Shown: positions 25,750-34,372, numbered from the stretch's first letter. The stretch is DNA of 64,000 nucleotides from JAUYQR01 sp050632395 (GCF_050632395.1 NZ_CP192600.1:3348001-3412000), one strand, 5' to 3'. Notes: generated by a model not told the origin, from the sequence alone. A program made the numbers and translations.

Positions 25750-27104
25750 CCAACCCCGCCGACCTCTCATTGCCCGAGGCCGCTGCCGCTCTGCGCGCCG
25801 GCACTCTCACTTCCCGCGCGCTGACCGAGGCCGTCCTCGAACGCATCGCCGCCCTGAACCCCCGCCTCCACGCCCTCACCCACATCGCCGCCGATGCCCT
25901 GCAACAAGCCGACCGCGCCGACGTCCTCCTGCAAACCGAAGACCCCGACCCCCTCTGCGGCATCCCCGTCGCCGTCAAAGACCTGATCGACGTCGCGGGC
26001 CAAACTGCCACCTCCGGCTCCCGCGTCCTTGGCCACCGCATTGCCGACACTGACGCCCCAGCCATCGCCCGCCTGCGCGCGCAAGGCGCAGTCCTCATCG
26101 GCAAGACCGCCACCTACGAATTCGCGATGGTCGGCCCCGACTTCACCCTGCCCGACCCGCCTGCCCGCAACCCGTGGAACACCGCCCACATCACCGGCGG
26201 TTCCTCCTCCGGCTCCGCCGCCGCCGTCGCAGGCAGCCTCGTCCGTCTCGCCATCGGCACCGACACCGGCGGGTCGATCCGCGCGCCCGCCGCCTACACC
26301 GGCTGCGTCGGCCTGAAACCCAGCTACGACCGCGTCGCCCGCACCGGCGCCTTCCCGCTCTCCCCCAGCCTCGACCACACCGGCCCCCTCGCCGCGACGG
26401 TCGAGGAAGCCGCCCTCGCGCTTGATGCCCTCACCGAACACCCGGAAAACTGGCGCCCCGCCACCGCCCGCCTCGGCCAGACCATCGCTGGCCTCAGGGT
26501 CGCCTACGCACGCGACTGGTTCGCAGCGGACCCGCAGGCCAGCCCCGCCCTCATCCGCGCGCTGGACGACGCCGCCTCCACCCTCTCCCTCCTCGGCGCG
26601 CAGATCACCCTCGTCACGCTTCCCGACTACGCCCCCTATGAGGCCGCGGCCTCGATCATCCTCCACGCCGAGGCGCTGGACGAACACCGCGCCATGATCC
26701 GCAACCATACGGCAGACTATGGTCGCCCCACCCTGCAATGCCTCGCCTTTGGCGCCGCCATCGACGCTCAAGACGTGGCGAAAGCGCGCCAAGCGCAAAC
26801 CCGCCTGACCGCCGAAATGCTGGGCGCGATGGAAGGCCACGACCTGATCCTCACCGCCACCACGCTTACTCCGGCCCTGCCCTTCTCCGCCTTCGACGGC
26901 GAAAAAGCCGTCTGGACGCCGATGCGCACCATCGCCTTCAACCTAACCGGCCAGCCCGCCCTCTCCCTGCCCGCAGGCTTCGAGAACGACCTTCCCCTAG
27001 GCCTGCAACTCATCGCCCGCCACGGCGACGAAGACCTTCTCTGCGCCGCCGGCCATGCGTTCGAGCGGGCAACGGACCACTCCGTCCAACGCCCGCCCGT
27101 CTGA
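25746..27104 (+). CDS. amidase-signature enzyme (AtzE/GatA-like)
   Basis: A 452-residue amidase with the Ser-cisSer-Lys triad: Lys78 in G-I-P-V-A-V-K-D-L, cis-Ser in G-G-S-S-S-G-S (151-157) and nucleophile Ser177 in D-T-G-G-S-I-R. It hydrolyses a C-N amide bond; GatCAB glutamine chemistry is unlikely because no gatB or gatC is adjacent. Coupling to the 49-residue AtzG-like gene suggests an AtzE-style complex acting on a small amide or carboxybiuret-like compound. It is the last plus-strand gene before a hairpin and the convergent dehydrogenase. Confidence 0.87.
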   Translation: MTNPADLSLPEAAAALRAGTLTSRALTEAVLERIAALNPRLHALTHIAADALQQADRADVLLQTEDPDPLCGIPVAVKDLIDVAGQTATSGSRVLGHRIADTDAPAIARLRAQGAVLIGKTATYEFAMVGPDFTLPDPPARNPWNTAHITGGSSSGSAAAVAGSLVRLAIGTDTGGSIRAPAAYTGCVGLKPSYDRVARTGAFPLSPSLDHTGPLAATVEEAALALDALTEHPENWRPATARLGQTIAGLRVAYARDWFAADPQASPALIRALDDAASTLSLLGAQITLVTLPDYAPYEAAASIILHAEALDEHRAMIRNHTADYGRPTLQCLAFGAAIDAQDVAKARQAQTRLTAEMLGAMEGHDLILTATTLTPALPFSAFDGEKAVWTPMRTIAFNLTGQPALSLPAGFENDLPLGLQLIARHGDEDLLCAAGHAFERATDHSVQRPPV

Positions 27105-27133
27105 TTTCATCTGTCCCGAAATATCCTGGGGGT

Positions 27134-27152
27134 CCGGGGGCAAAGCCCCCGG
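27134..27152. terminator. GC hairpin between convergent amidase and dehydrogenase genes
   Basis: An 8-bp stem CCGGGGGC / GCCCCCGG with an AAA loop. It is symmetric and has no T tract, so it may serve both convergent transcripts. Confidence 0.5.
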
Positions 27153-27161
27153 CGGCCCGCC

Positions 27162-28457
27162 TCAGCGCACCTGCATCCGGTCAAGCCGCAGTTGTGCCGC
27201 GCGCCGATGCCCTTCCAGCCCCTCGCTCGCCGCCTGCCGCGCCGCCGGAGGGGCCACTGCCTTGACGCCTTCCTCGGTCAGCCACTGGTGCGTCGCGATC
27301 TTGACATAAGCCCCGACCCAAAGCCCCCCGGTATAGCGCCCCGCCGCCATCGTCGGCAGGGTATGGTTCGTCCCCGAACACTTGTCCGAATAGACGACCG
27401 AGGCCAGCTCCCCGATGAACAGCGACCCGTAATTGGTCAACTTCTTCGCCATCTCATGCGGATCGCGGGTGTGGACCTGCAGATGCTCCGCCGCGATGAA
27501 ATCCGAATAGGCGATCATCGCCGCCTCATCCTCACAGACGGCGACCTCCCCGTAATCGCGCCACGCCGGTGCCGCGACCGAGGCTGTCGAAAGCCCTTCC
27601 AACTGCCGCTCCACTTCCGCCACCACCGCCTCGGCCAGCGCCCGGTCGGTGGTGATCAACCCCACCCGTGTCCGCACGTCGTGCTCGGCCTGTGCCAGCA
27701 AATCCGTCGCGATCATCTCCGCGTCGCCGGTCTCGTCGGCCAGAATGTAGATCTCCGACGGCCCCGCCAGCTGGTCGATCCCCACCGGCCCGAACACCTG
27801 CCGCTTCGCCTCGTTCACAAAGGCATTGCCCGGCCCCATGATCTTCATCACCGCCGGCACCGATTCCGTGCCGTAAGCCATCGCCGCAATCGCCTGCGCT
27901 CCGCCAATTCGGAACACCCGGTCCGCGCCCGACAGGTGGCACCCCGCCACCATCGCCTGATGCGCGTTCGGCGGCAGGCAGGCAATCACCTCGGCCACCC
28001 CCGCCACCTTGGCCGGCACGATCGTCATGATCGGCGCCGACAACAACGGGAAACGCCCGCCCGGCACATAACACCCCACCCGGGAAATCGGGATCACCCG
28101 ATGCCCCATGTGAACCCCCGGCAGCGCCTCCGTCTCCAAGGGCAGGATCGTCGCCAGCTGCGCCTCGGCAAAACGCCGCACGTTGGCGATGGCAAACTCG
28201 GTATCCTTGCGGGTCTGAGGGTCCAGCGCCGCGACCGCAGCCTCGCGCTCGGCCATGCTGATTTCCAGCGCCCCGACCTCGGCCTTGTCGAACCGCAGCG
28301 AATAATCCCGCACCGCCGCATCGCCGCGCGCCTTCACATCCGCCAGCACCCCCGCCACCAGATCTGCCACCGGCTTGTTGTCATTCTCCGCACTCCGCCC
28401 GGGGGACTTGACCCAGCTGACTTTTGTGGAAGGATAGGCTTCGGACGTGGCGGACAT
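27162..28457 (-). CDS. histidinol-dehydrogenase-like enzyme 1 (HpsN-type)
   Basis: A 431-residue NAD+-dependent alcohol-to-acid dehydrogenase of the HisD family. Counterparts of the HisD catalytic and zinc residues are all visible: Gln256 and His259 (A-Q-A-E-H), Glu324 and His325 (A-E-H-L-Q-V), Asp358 (S-D-K-C-S-G-T-N-H) and His417 (E-G-L-E-G-H). It is not in a histidine operon but in a catabolic island beside a paralogue. That favours a role like HpsN, which oxidises dihydroxypropanesulfonate, or action on another polyol or amino alcohol. Start ATG 28457 after GGAGAAACC. Operator 3 lies upstream. Confidence 0.85.
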   Translation of the reverse strand: MSATSEAYPSTKVSWVKSPGRSAENDNKPVADLVAGVLADVKARGDAAVRDYSLRFDKAEVGALEISMAEREAAVAALDPQTRKDTEFAIANVRRFAEAQLATILPLETEALPGVHMGHRVIPISRVGCYVPGGRFPLLSAPIMTIVPAKVAGVAEVIACLPPNAHQAMVAGCHLSGADRVFRIGGAQAIAAMAYGTESVPAVMKIMGPGNAFVNEAKRQVFGPVGIDQLAGPSEIYILADETGDAEMIATDLLAQAEHDVRTRVGLITTDRALAEAVVAEVERQLEGLSTASVAAPAWRDYGEVAVCEDEAAMIAYSDFIAAEHLQVHTRDPHEMAKKLTNYGSLFIGELASVVYSDKCSGTNHTLPTMAAGRYTGGLWVGAYVKIATHQWLTEEGVKAVAPPAARQAASEGLEGHRRAAQLRLDRMQVR

Positions 28458-28512
28458 GGTTTCTCCTTTCGGCCCTGCGGCCGGGCTTGTACATGGCTCT
28501 ATGTAGCCCACA

Positions 28513-28528
28513 TTGCATACGTCTGCAA
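28513..28528. promoter_or_regulatory. LacI-type operator 3
   Basis: TTGCATAC|GTCTGCAA, left arm identical to the consensus half and right arm with one change. It lies 56 bases before the start of dehydrogenase 1 (minus strand). Confidence 0.72.
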
Positions 28529-28634
28529 ACATTTCCTGCCTGCGTTTACTGGCCACCAACACACCACGCACAATTCAACTCTGAAATCTGCGGAGTTGGC
28601 GCTTGCCATTGCCAACCCCGATGTTCTATCAATA

Positions 28635-28650
28635 TTGCAAACGTATTCAA
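28635..28650. promoter_or_regulatory. LacI-type operator 4
   Basis: TTGCAAAC|GTATTCAA, one change in each arm, only 12 bases before the start of dehydrogenase 2. Bound repressor would block transcription start or early elongation. Confidence 0.68.
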
Positions 28651-28661
28651 ACGAGGCTCCC

Positions 28662-29972
28662 ATGGCGATCACCTGGCTCAAGCGCGGCAAGCCCGAAGCG
28701 GAACGCGCGGCGGATGATGCCCAGGTCCGCGCCACCGTCGAAGGCGTTCTGGCCGACATTTCCGCCCGTGGCGATGCCGCCGTGCGCGACCTTTCGATCA
28801 AGTTCGACCGCTACGATCCCCCGTCCTTCCGCCTTGCCCCTTCGGAAATCGAAGCCGCCATCCAGAAGGTTGCCCCTCGCGACATTGAAGACATTCGCTT
28901 CGCCCAAACCCAGATCGGCCGCTTTGCCGAAGCCCAGCGCGCCTCGATGACGGACGTCGAAGTTGAAACCCTCCCCGGCGTCATCCTCGGCCACCGCAAC
29001 ATCCCCGTCCAGTCCGTCGGCTGCTACGTGCCGGGCGGCAAGTTCCCGATGGTCGCCTCCGCCCACATGTCCGTCCTCACCGCCGCCGTCGCAGGCGTGC
29101 CCCGCATCATCGCCTCCGCGCCCCCCGTGAACGGCGCGCCCCACCCCGCCATCGTCGCGGCCATGCACATGGGCGGTGCGCATGAAATCTACGTCCTGGG
29201 CGGGATGCAGGCCGTCGGCGCAATGGCGATCGGCACCGAAACCATCCGTCCCGTCGACATGCTCGTCGGCCCCGGCAACGCCTATGTCGCCGAAGCCAAG
29301 CGCCAGCTTTACGGCCGCGTCGGCATCGACCTCTTCGCCGGCCCGACCGAAACGATGGTCATCGCCGACGACACGGTGGATGCCGAACTTTGCGCCACAG
29401 ACCTCCTCGGTCAGGCCGAACACGGCTACAACTCCCCCGCCATCCTCGTCACCACGTCGCGCAAACTGGCCGAAGCCACCCTGACGGAAATCGACCGCCT
29501 GCTGCAGATCCTGCCCACAGCCGCCACCGCCGCCGTCTCGTGGCGCGACTACGGCGAGGTGATCCTCTGCGACACCCATGACGAGGCGCTGGCCACCGCC
29601 AACCACATCGCCTCCGAACATGTGCAGGTGATGACCGACCGCGACGACTGGTATCTTCAGAACATGCACAGCTACGGCGCGCTCTTCCTCGGCCCGCGCA
29701 CCAACGTCGCCAACGGCGACAAGGTGATCGGCACCAACCACACCCTGCCCACTAGAAAGGCCGGGCGCTACACCGGCGGCCTCTGGGTCGGCAAGTTCCT
29801 CAAGACCCACAGCTACCAGCGCGTCACCACCGACGCCGCCGCCGCGATGATCGGCGAATACGGCTCGCGTCTGTGCATGCTCGAAGGCTTCGTCGGCCAC
29901 GCCGAACAGTGCAACATCCGTGTCCGGCGTTATGGTGGCCGCAACGTCCCCTATGGAACCGCCGCCGAATGA
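28662..29972 (+). CDS. histidinol-dehydrogenase-like enzyme 2 (HpsN-type)
   Basis: A 436-residue paralogue of the divergent dehydrogenase. Zinc and catalytic counterparts are Gln251 and His254 (G-Q-A-E-H), Glu319 and His320 (S-E-H-V-Q-V), Asp353 (G-D-K-V-I-G-T-N-H) and His413 (E-G-F-V-G-H). It should perform a two-step NAD+ oxidation of a primary alcohol to a carboxylate. The ATG at 28662 is preceded by ACGAGG; the same frame stays open far upstream, but that is the antisense of dehydrogenase 1. It overlaps the next SDR gene by ATGA. Confidence 0.86.
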   Translation: MAITWLKRGKPEAERAADDAQVRATVEGVLADISARGDAAVRDLSIKFDRYDPPSFRLAPSEIEAAIQKVAPRDIEDIRFAQTQIGRFAEAQRASMTDVEVETLPGVILGHRNIPVQSVGCYVPGGKFPMVASAHMSVLTAAVAGVPRIIASAPPVNGAPHPAIVAAMHMGGAHEIYVLGGMQAVGAMAIGTETIRPVDMLVGPGNAYVAEAKRQLYGRVGIDLFAGPTETMVIADDTVDAELCATDLLGQAEHGYNSPAILVTTSRKLAEATLTEIDRLLQILPTAATAAVSWRDYGEVILCDTHDEALATANHIASEHVQVMTDRDDWYLQNMHSYGALFLGPRTNVANGDKVIGTNHTLPTRKAGRYTGGLWVGKFLKTHSYQRVTTDAAAAMIGEYGSRLCMLEGFVGHAEQCNIRVRRYGGRNVPYGTAAE

Positions 29973-30733
29973 CCCTGCCCCGCACCCCCTCCTTCCGCCT
30001 CGACGACCGCCGCGCGCTGGTTGCGGGCGCCTCCTCCGGCATCGGCGCCGCCGCCGCCGTGGCACTGGCGGAACAAGGCGCCCACGTCACCCTCTGCGCC
30101 CGGCGCGAAACCGAACTCGCCGCGCTTGCGGCCGAGATGACAGCCAATGGCATGCAGGCTGACATCCTGCCCCTCGACATCACCGATGTCGACGCCACCG
30201 AAGCGGCGCTGGCCCACCTTCCCGCCTTCGACATTCTGGTGAACTCTGCCGGCATGGCACGCCATTCGCCCGCCACCGAAACCACGCCGCACGACTTTGA
30301 CGCAGCCACCGCGCTCAACTTCCGCGCGGCCTACTTCCTCACCCGCACCGTCGCCGCCCGCCTGATCGCCGAGGGCAGACCCGGCAGCCTGATCAACATC
30401 ACCAGCCAGATGGCCCATGTCGGCGGCATCGACCGTGCGGTCTATTCCGCCACCAAACACGCCGTCGAAGGCATGACCAAATCAATGGCCATCGAATGGG
30501 GGCCACACGGCATCCGCGTCAACACCATCGCCCCCACCTTCATCCGCACCGCCCTTACCGCCGCCACCTTCGCCAACCCTGAACGCGCCGCCTGGATCGC
30601 CTCCAAGATCAAGCTGAACCGCGTGGGCGAGGTCGAAGACATCATGGGCGCCGTCGCCTTCCTCGCCTCCGACGCTGCCGCCCTCATCACCGGAACCTCA
30701 CTCATCGTCGATGGCGGCTGGACCGCCGACTGA
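29969..30733 (+). CDS. short-chain dehydrogenase/reductase
   Basis: A 254-residue classical SDR. The cofactor motif is G-A-S-S-G-I-G (residues 20-26), followed by N-S-A-G (92-95), catalytic Ser146, Tyr159 and Lys163 (Y-S-A-T-K) and the C-terminal V-D-G-G-W. The C-A-R-R stretch after the second strand suggests NADP(H) preference. It is coupled to dehydrogenase 2 by ATGA, so the two probably oxidise different hydroxyl groups of one substrate. Confidence 0.9.
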   Translation: MTLPRTPSFRLDDRRALVAGASSGIGAAAAVALAEQGAHVTLCARRETELAALAAEMTANGMQADILPLDITDVDATEAALAHLPAFDILVNSAGMARHSPATETTPHDFDAATALNFRAAYFLTRTVAARLIAEGRPGSLINITSQMAHVGGIDRAVYSATKHAVEGMTKSMAIEWGPHGIRVNTIAPTFIRTALTAATFANPERAAWIASKIKLNRVGEVEDIMGAVAFLASDAAALITGTSLIVDGGWTAD

Positions 30734-30744
30734 AAGGAAGACCC

Positions 30745-31713
30745 ATGACCCCCGCAGAAATGGAAAGCCGCATCGTCCGCTACGGCGACCTGCGCCCCTG
30801 CAAGACCGCCTTCATCGACGCGCATACGCCCGGCTCCGACCGCAAGGAAAACTTCACCATCATCGGCGGCGGCGTGTCCGAATCCCCCGATCAGCACGTC
30901 CACATCGTCGACACCCCCGGCTTCAACATCGGCGCCGCAGGCCAGCCCCCCGGCTGCCGCAACTCGCTCCACACTCACCGCACCGCCGAAGTGTTCTTCG
31001 TCCTGAAAGGCCGCTGGCGGTTCTTCTGGGGCCGCTGGGGCACGGCGGGCGAATTCATCGCGGAAGAAGGTGACATCTTCAACATCCCGACCGGAATCTT
31101 CCGCGCCTTTGAAAACGTCGGCACCGATTACGGAATGATCATGGCGATCCTCGGCGGCGACGATGCCGGGGGCGGCGTGGTCTGGGCGCCGCAGGTCATC
31201 ACCGACGCCAAGGATTACGGCCTGATCCTTGGCCGCAACGGCAAGCTTTACGACACCAAGAAAGGCCAGTCCCTGCCCGAAGGCGTCCCGCCAATGCCGC
31301 TCCTGACGGATGAGGAACTCAAAGCCTTCCCCGAACCCACCACCGCCGACGTGATCCCTACTTGCGTCGCCCGCTACTGGGATCTGATGGCGCTTTCCGA
31401 CCACCAGCCCGCATCGGTGATCGGCGCCAACGGCAAACTGCGCGACCGTCCGGGTTTCGAGGTCGACTTCCTGTCGCGAAATTCCATCCCCGACACGCCC
31501 TATACGCTCACGAAGCACGAGGTGCTGATGCCGATGCGCGGCCACTGGCGTCTCACGTGGTCCGAAGGCTCCACCGTCCTTAACCCCGGCGACACGGCGG
31601 CGATCCCGCCCGGTCTGGAACACAGCCTCGCACCCTCGATGACCGGCGAAGCAAGCCTTTACCGCATCGTCGCCACCGATGATCCCGCAGGCCCGACCGG
31701 TCGCCTTTTGTAA
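30745..31713 (+). CDS. bicupin protein
   Basis: A 322-residue protein with two cupin barrels. The first (residues about 70-130) has the metal-type motif H-T-H-R-T-A-E-V-F-F-V-L-K-G-R-W and G-D-I-F-N-I-P-T-G. The second (about 240-310) is degenerate: K-H-E-V-L-M-P-M-R-G-H-W and N-P-G-D-T-A-A-I-P-P-G. Such bicupins act as isomerases, dioxygenases or lyases on small acids; which one cannot be read here. Start ATG 30745 after AAAGGAAG, 11 bases from the SDR stop. Confidence 0.8.
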   Translation: MTPAEMESRIVRYGDLRPCKTAFIDAHTPGSDRKENFTIIGGGVSESPDQHVHIVDTPGFNIGAAGQPPGCRNSLHTHRTAEVFFVLKGRWRFFWGRWGTAGEFIAEEGDIFNIPTGIFRAFENVGTDYGMIMAILGGDDAGGGVVWAPQVITDAKDYGLILGRNGKLYDTKKGQSLPEGVPPMPLLTDEELKAFPEPTTADVIPTCVARYWDLMALSDHQPASVIGANGKLRDRPGFEVDFLSRNSIPDTPYTLTKHEVLMPMRGHWRLTWSEGSTVLNPGDTAAIPPGLEHSLAPSMTGEASLYRIVATDDPAGPTGRLL

Positions 31714-31731
31714 GGTCGCCTGCCATACAGG

Positions 31732-31747
31732 TGCCATACGCTTGCCA
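31732..31747. promoter_or_regulatory. possible weak LacI-type operator 5
   Basis: TGCCATAC|GCTTGCCA, centred on the same AC|G core as the other sites but with two changes in the left arm and three in the right. It lies 23 bases before the MetE-like gene. Low confidence. Confidence 0.3.
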
Positions 31748-31770
31748 GACGCAAACTAGACGAGGTTTTG

Positions 31771-32892
31771 ATGCCCATTCTCGCCACCCATGTCGGCTCC
31801 CTCCCCCGCTCGCTACAGGTGGTGGACTTCATCTTCGCCCGCGAACGCAAAGAACCCTACGACCCCGCCGCCTTCGATGCCTGCATGACGGCAGCGGTGC
31901 GTGAAAACGTCCGCCGCCAGAAGGCCGCGGGCATCGACATCGTGTCAGATGGCGAGGCATCGAAGATCAGCTACGCCACCTACGTCAAGGACCGCTACAC
32001 AGGCTTTGACGGCGACAGCCCAAGAAACCCGCCCGCCGACCTGAAGCTCTTTCCCAGCTTCCTCGAACGGCTGGCAAAAGACGGTGGAAGCCCTCGCTAC
32101 GCCCGCCCCCAATGCGTGGGCCCAGTGGTCTCAAAGGGTCAGGGAGAGCTGCAAAAAGACATCGCAAACCTCACCTCCGCGATGGCCGCCGAAGGCGTAG
32201 GGCGCGGCTTCATGAACGCTGCAAGCCCCGGAGTTATCAGCCTTTTCCTGCAAAACGTGCACTACCCCACGCGCGAGGAATACCTCTTCGCGCTGGCCGA
32301 TGCGATGCGCGACGAATACCGCACCATCCTTGATGCAGGCCTCGATCTGCAGCTTGATTGCCCCGACCTCGCGCTCTCGCGCCACATGCTCTTTACCCAC
32401 CTGACGGACGACGAATTCCTGCGCACCGCAGCCACCCACGTCGAGGCCCTGCGCCACGCCCTGCAAGGCCTGCCGCAAGACCGCATCCGCCTGCATATCT
32501 GCTGGGGCAACTACGAAGGTCCGCATGTCTGCGACATCGACATGGCCAAGGTCTTCCCACTGTTGATGAGCGTCCCCGCCCGCTATGTCCTGTTTGAAAC
32601 CGCAAACCCCCGCCACGGCCACGAATGGACCGTCTTCCGCGATCGCGCGACCGAAATCCCGGACGACAAGATTCTGATCCCCGGCGCCGTCGACACCACC
32701 ACGAACTTCGTCGAACACCCTGATCTTGTTGCACAAAGACTGGAACGATTTACCTCGATCCTCGGCACCGAACGGGTGATCGCAGGCTCCGATTGCGGCT
32801 TTGGCACCTTCGCGGGCTTCGGCGCGGTCGATCCCGAAATCGCCTGGGCCAAGCTTGCCACGCTGTCCGAAGGCGCGCGCCGGGTCGGATGA
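31771..32892 (+). CDS. MetE C-terminal-domain-like zinc enzyme
   Basis: A 373-residue protein resembling only the catalytic C-terminal barrel of cobalamin-independent methionine synthase. It opens with T-H-V-G-S-L-P-R. All four zinc ligands have counterparts: His242 and Cys244 (H-I-C-W-G), Glu276 (F-E-T-A-N) and Cys342 (S-D-C-G-F-G). The N-terminal half that helps bind polyglutamyl folate is absent, so methyl transfer from another donor or thiol-dependent chemistry is more likely than methionine synthesis. ATG 31771 is used; a TTG at 31768 is also in frame. It is coupled by ATGA to the hydrolase. Confidence 0.82.
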   Translation: MPILATHVGSLPRSLQVVDFIFARERKEPYDPAAFDACMTAAVRENVRRQKAAGIDIVSDGEASKISYATYVKDRYTGFDGDSPRNPPADLKLFPSFLERLAKDGGSPRYARPQCVGPVVSKGQGELQKDIANLTSAMAAEGVGRGFMNAASPGVISLFLQNVHYPTREEYLFALADAMRDEYRTILDAGLDLQLDCPDLALSRHMLFTHLTDDEFLRTAATHVEALRHALQGLPQDRIRLHICWGNYEGPHVCDIDMAKVFPLLMSVPARYVLFETANPRHGHEWTVFRDRATEIPDDKILIPGAVDTTTNFVEHPDLVAQRLERFTSILGTERVIAGSDCGFGTFAGFGAVDPEIAWAKLATLSEGARRVG

Positions 32893-33572
32893 CACCCCTC
32901 GTCCTGATCCCCGGCATGATGTGCGACGCCCGCATGTGGGGCGGCATCGACGCCACCCTCGGCGTGCCGGTGATTCACCACCTGCCCACTGACGCCGACA
33001 GCATGCCCGCCCTCGCCACGCTTTTCCTGCGCGACGCCCCGCCCCGCTTCGCGCTGGCCGGTCTTTCCCTCGGCGGCATCCTCGCGATGGAAATCCTGCG
33101 CCAAGCCCCCGCCCGCATCACCCGCCTCGCCCTTCTCGACACCAACCCCCGCGCAGAGGCGCCCGAGGCCCAGGCCCGCCGCACCCCCCAGATCGCCCGC
33201 GCTCATGCAGGCGACCTCGAAGGCGTGATGCGTGACGATATGAAGCCGAACTACCTCGCTCCCGGCCCGCGCAAGATCGAAATCCTCAATCTTTGCATGG
33301 ACATGGCTATGTCACTTGGCCCCGAAACCTTCGCCCGCCAATCCCGCGCCCTGCGCGACCGCCCTGACCAGCAGGCCACACTCGCCGCCTACAAAGGCCC
33401 CGCCCTCATCCTGATGGGCGCCGAAGACCGGCTTTGCCCCCTCGACCGCCACCAACTCATGCACGAACTCATGCCACAAGCCCATCTGCAAATCATCCCC
33501 GGCGCGGCCCACCTGCCGCCCCTCGAACGCCCGACCGAGACCGCCGCCGCCCTGCGCGACTGGCTTGCCTGA
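32889..33572 (+). CDS. alpha/beta hydrolase
   Basis: A 227-residue alpha/beta-hydrolase. The oxyanion region is L-I-P-G-M-M-C-D near residue 6, the nucleophile elbow G-L-S-L-G-G near residue 60, the acid in G-A-E-D-R-L-C-P and the histidine in G-A-A-H-L-P-P-L near the C-terminus. It probably hydrolyses an ester, lactone or C-C bond in the island's pathway. Overlaps the MetE-like gene by ATGA and is followed 10 bases later by an aldolase gene. Confidence 0.85.
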   Translation: MTPLVLIPGMMCDARMWGGIDATLGVPVIHHLPTDADSMPALATLFLRDAPPRFALAGLSLGGILAMEILRQAPARITRLALLDTNPRAEAPEAQARRTPQIARAHAGDLEGVMRDDMKPNYLAPGPRKIEILNLCMDMAMSLGPETFARQSRALRDRPDQQATLAAYKGPALILMGAEDRLCPLDRHQLMHELMPQAHLQIIPGAAHLPPLERPTETAAALRDWLA

Positions 33573-33582
33573 AGGACCGCCC

Positions 33583-34368
33583 ATGCCGATCACCGACCTC
33601 AAATCCCACTTCACCCAAGGCGGCACCGCGATCAACGGCTGGTGTGCCGTTCCCTCTCCCGTCACTGCCGAAATCATCGGCCGCGCCGGGTTCGACATGG
33701 TCACCGTCGACCTGCAGCACGGCCTGATCGACTACCAGATGGCGCTGACCATGTGTCAGGTCCTGCAAGGCCTGCCCGCCCCGGTCATCGCGCGGGTGCC
33801 GTGGAACGAACCCGGGATCCTCATGAAATGCCTCGACGCGGGCTTTGCCGGCGTGATCTGCCCGATGGTCAACACCGCCGATGACGCCCGCCGTCTGGTC
33901 CAGGCCTCCCGCTACGCGCCGATGGGCGGGCGGTCGTTCGGCCCGACGCGCGCGAACCTTGTCCATGGTGCCAGCTACGCCAAAGGCGCCAACGCCTCGG
34001 TCCTTGTGCTGGCCATGATCGAAACGCGCGAGGCGTTGCAAAACCTCGACGAGATCCTCGCCGTCGAAGGTATTGACGGGGTCTACGTCGGCCCCTCAGA
34101 CCTTGGCCTGTCGCTTGGCTATGAACCCACCCTCGAACCCACCGCGGTCGAGGTCCTTTCCGCCATCACCGACATCGTCACCCGCACCCGAGCCGCCAAC
34201 CGGATAGCCGGAGTCCACACCGGATCACCCGCAATGGTCGCGCGGATGCTTGCCCAAGGCTTCCATTTCGCCTCGCTTCTGACCGACATGCGTATCTTTG
34301 TGAACGCCGTTGGCTCCCAGCTTGCCGCCGCGCGTGACGACGGTTTCAAGGCCGTGCAAGGCTACTGA
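33583..34368 (+). CDS. HpcH/HpaI-family aldolase (second copy)
   Basis: A 261-residue class II aldolase. The motifs F-D-M-V-T-V-D-L-Q-H (the usual T-E-H reads L-Q-H), A-R-V-P-W-N-E, metal-binding M-I-E-T-R-E and Y-V-G-P-S-D-L mark the HpcH/HpaI family. It would release pyruvate or a similar oxo acid from a 4-hydroxy-2-oxo acid, a plausible last step of the island. It diverges clearly from the copy at 5447-6214. Last gene of the plus-strand run, 4 bases from convergent phaC. Confidence 0.86.
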   Translation: MPITDLKSHFTQGGTAINGWCAVPSPVTAEIIGRAGFDMVTVDLQHGLIDYQMALTMCQVLQGLPAPVIARVPWNEPGILMKCLDAGFAGVICPMVNTADDARRLVQASRYAPMGGRSFGPTRANLVHGASYAKGANASVLVLAMIETREALQNLDEILAVEGIDGVYVGPSDLGLSLGYEPTLEPTAVEVLSAITDIVTRTRAANRIAGVHTGSPAMVARMLAQGFHFASLLTDMRIFVNAVGSQLAAARDDGFKAVQGY

Positions 34369-34372
34369 CGGG

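Noticed and set aside
27192..28661. 490-codon upstream extension of the second HisD-like gene
   Set aside because: The frame runs antisense through the first HisD-like gene and crosses both operators. The ATG at 28662 gives the correct N-terminus.
28647..30065. 472-codon open frame on the minus strand
   Set aside because: Shadow of the second HisD-like gene; Gly/Asp/Val-rich with no recognisable domain.
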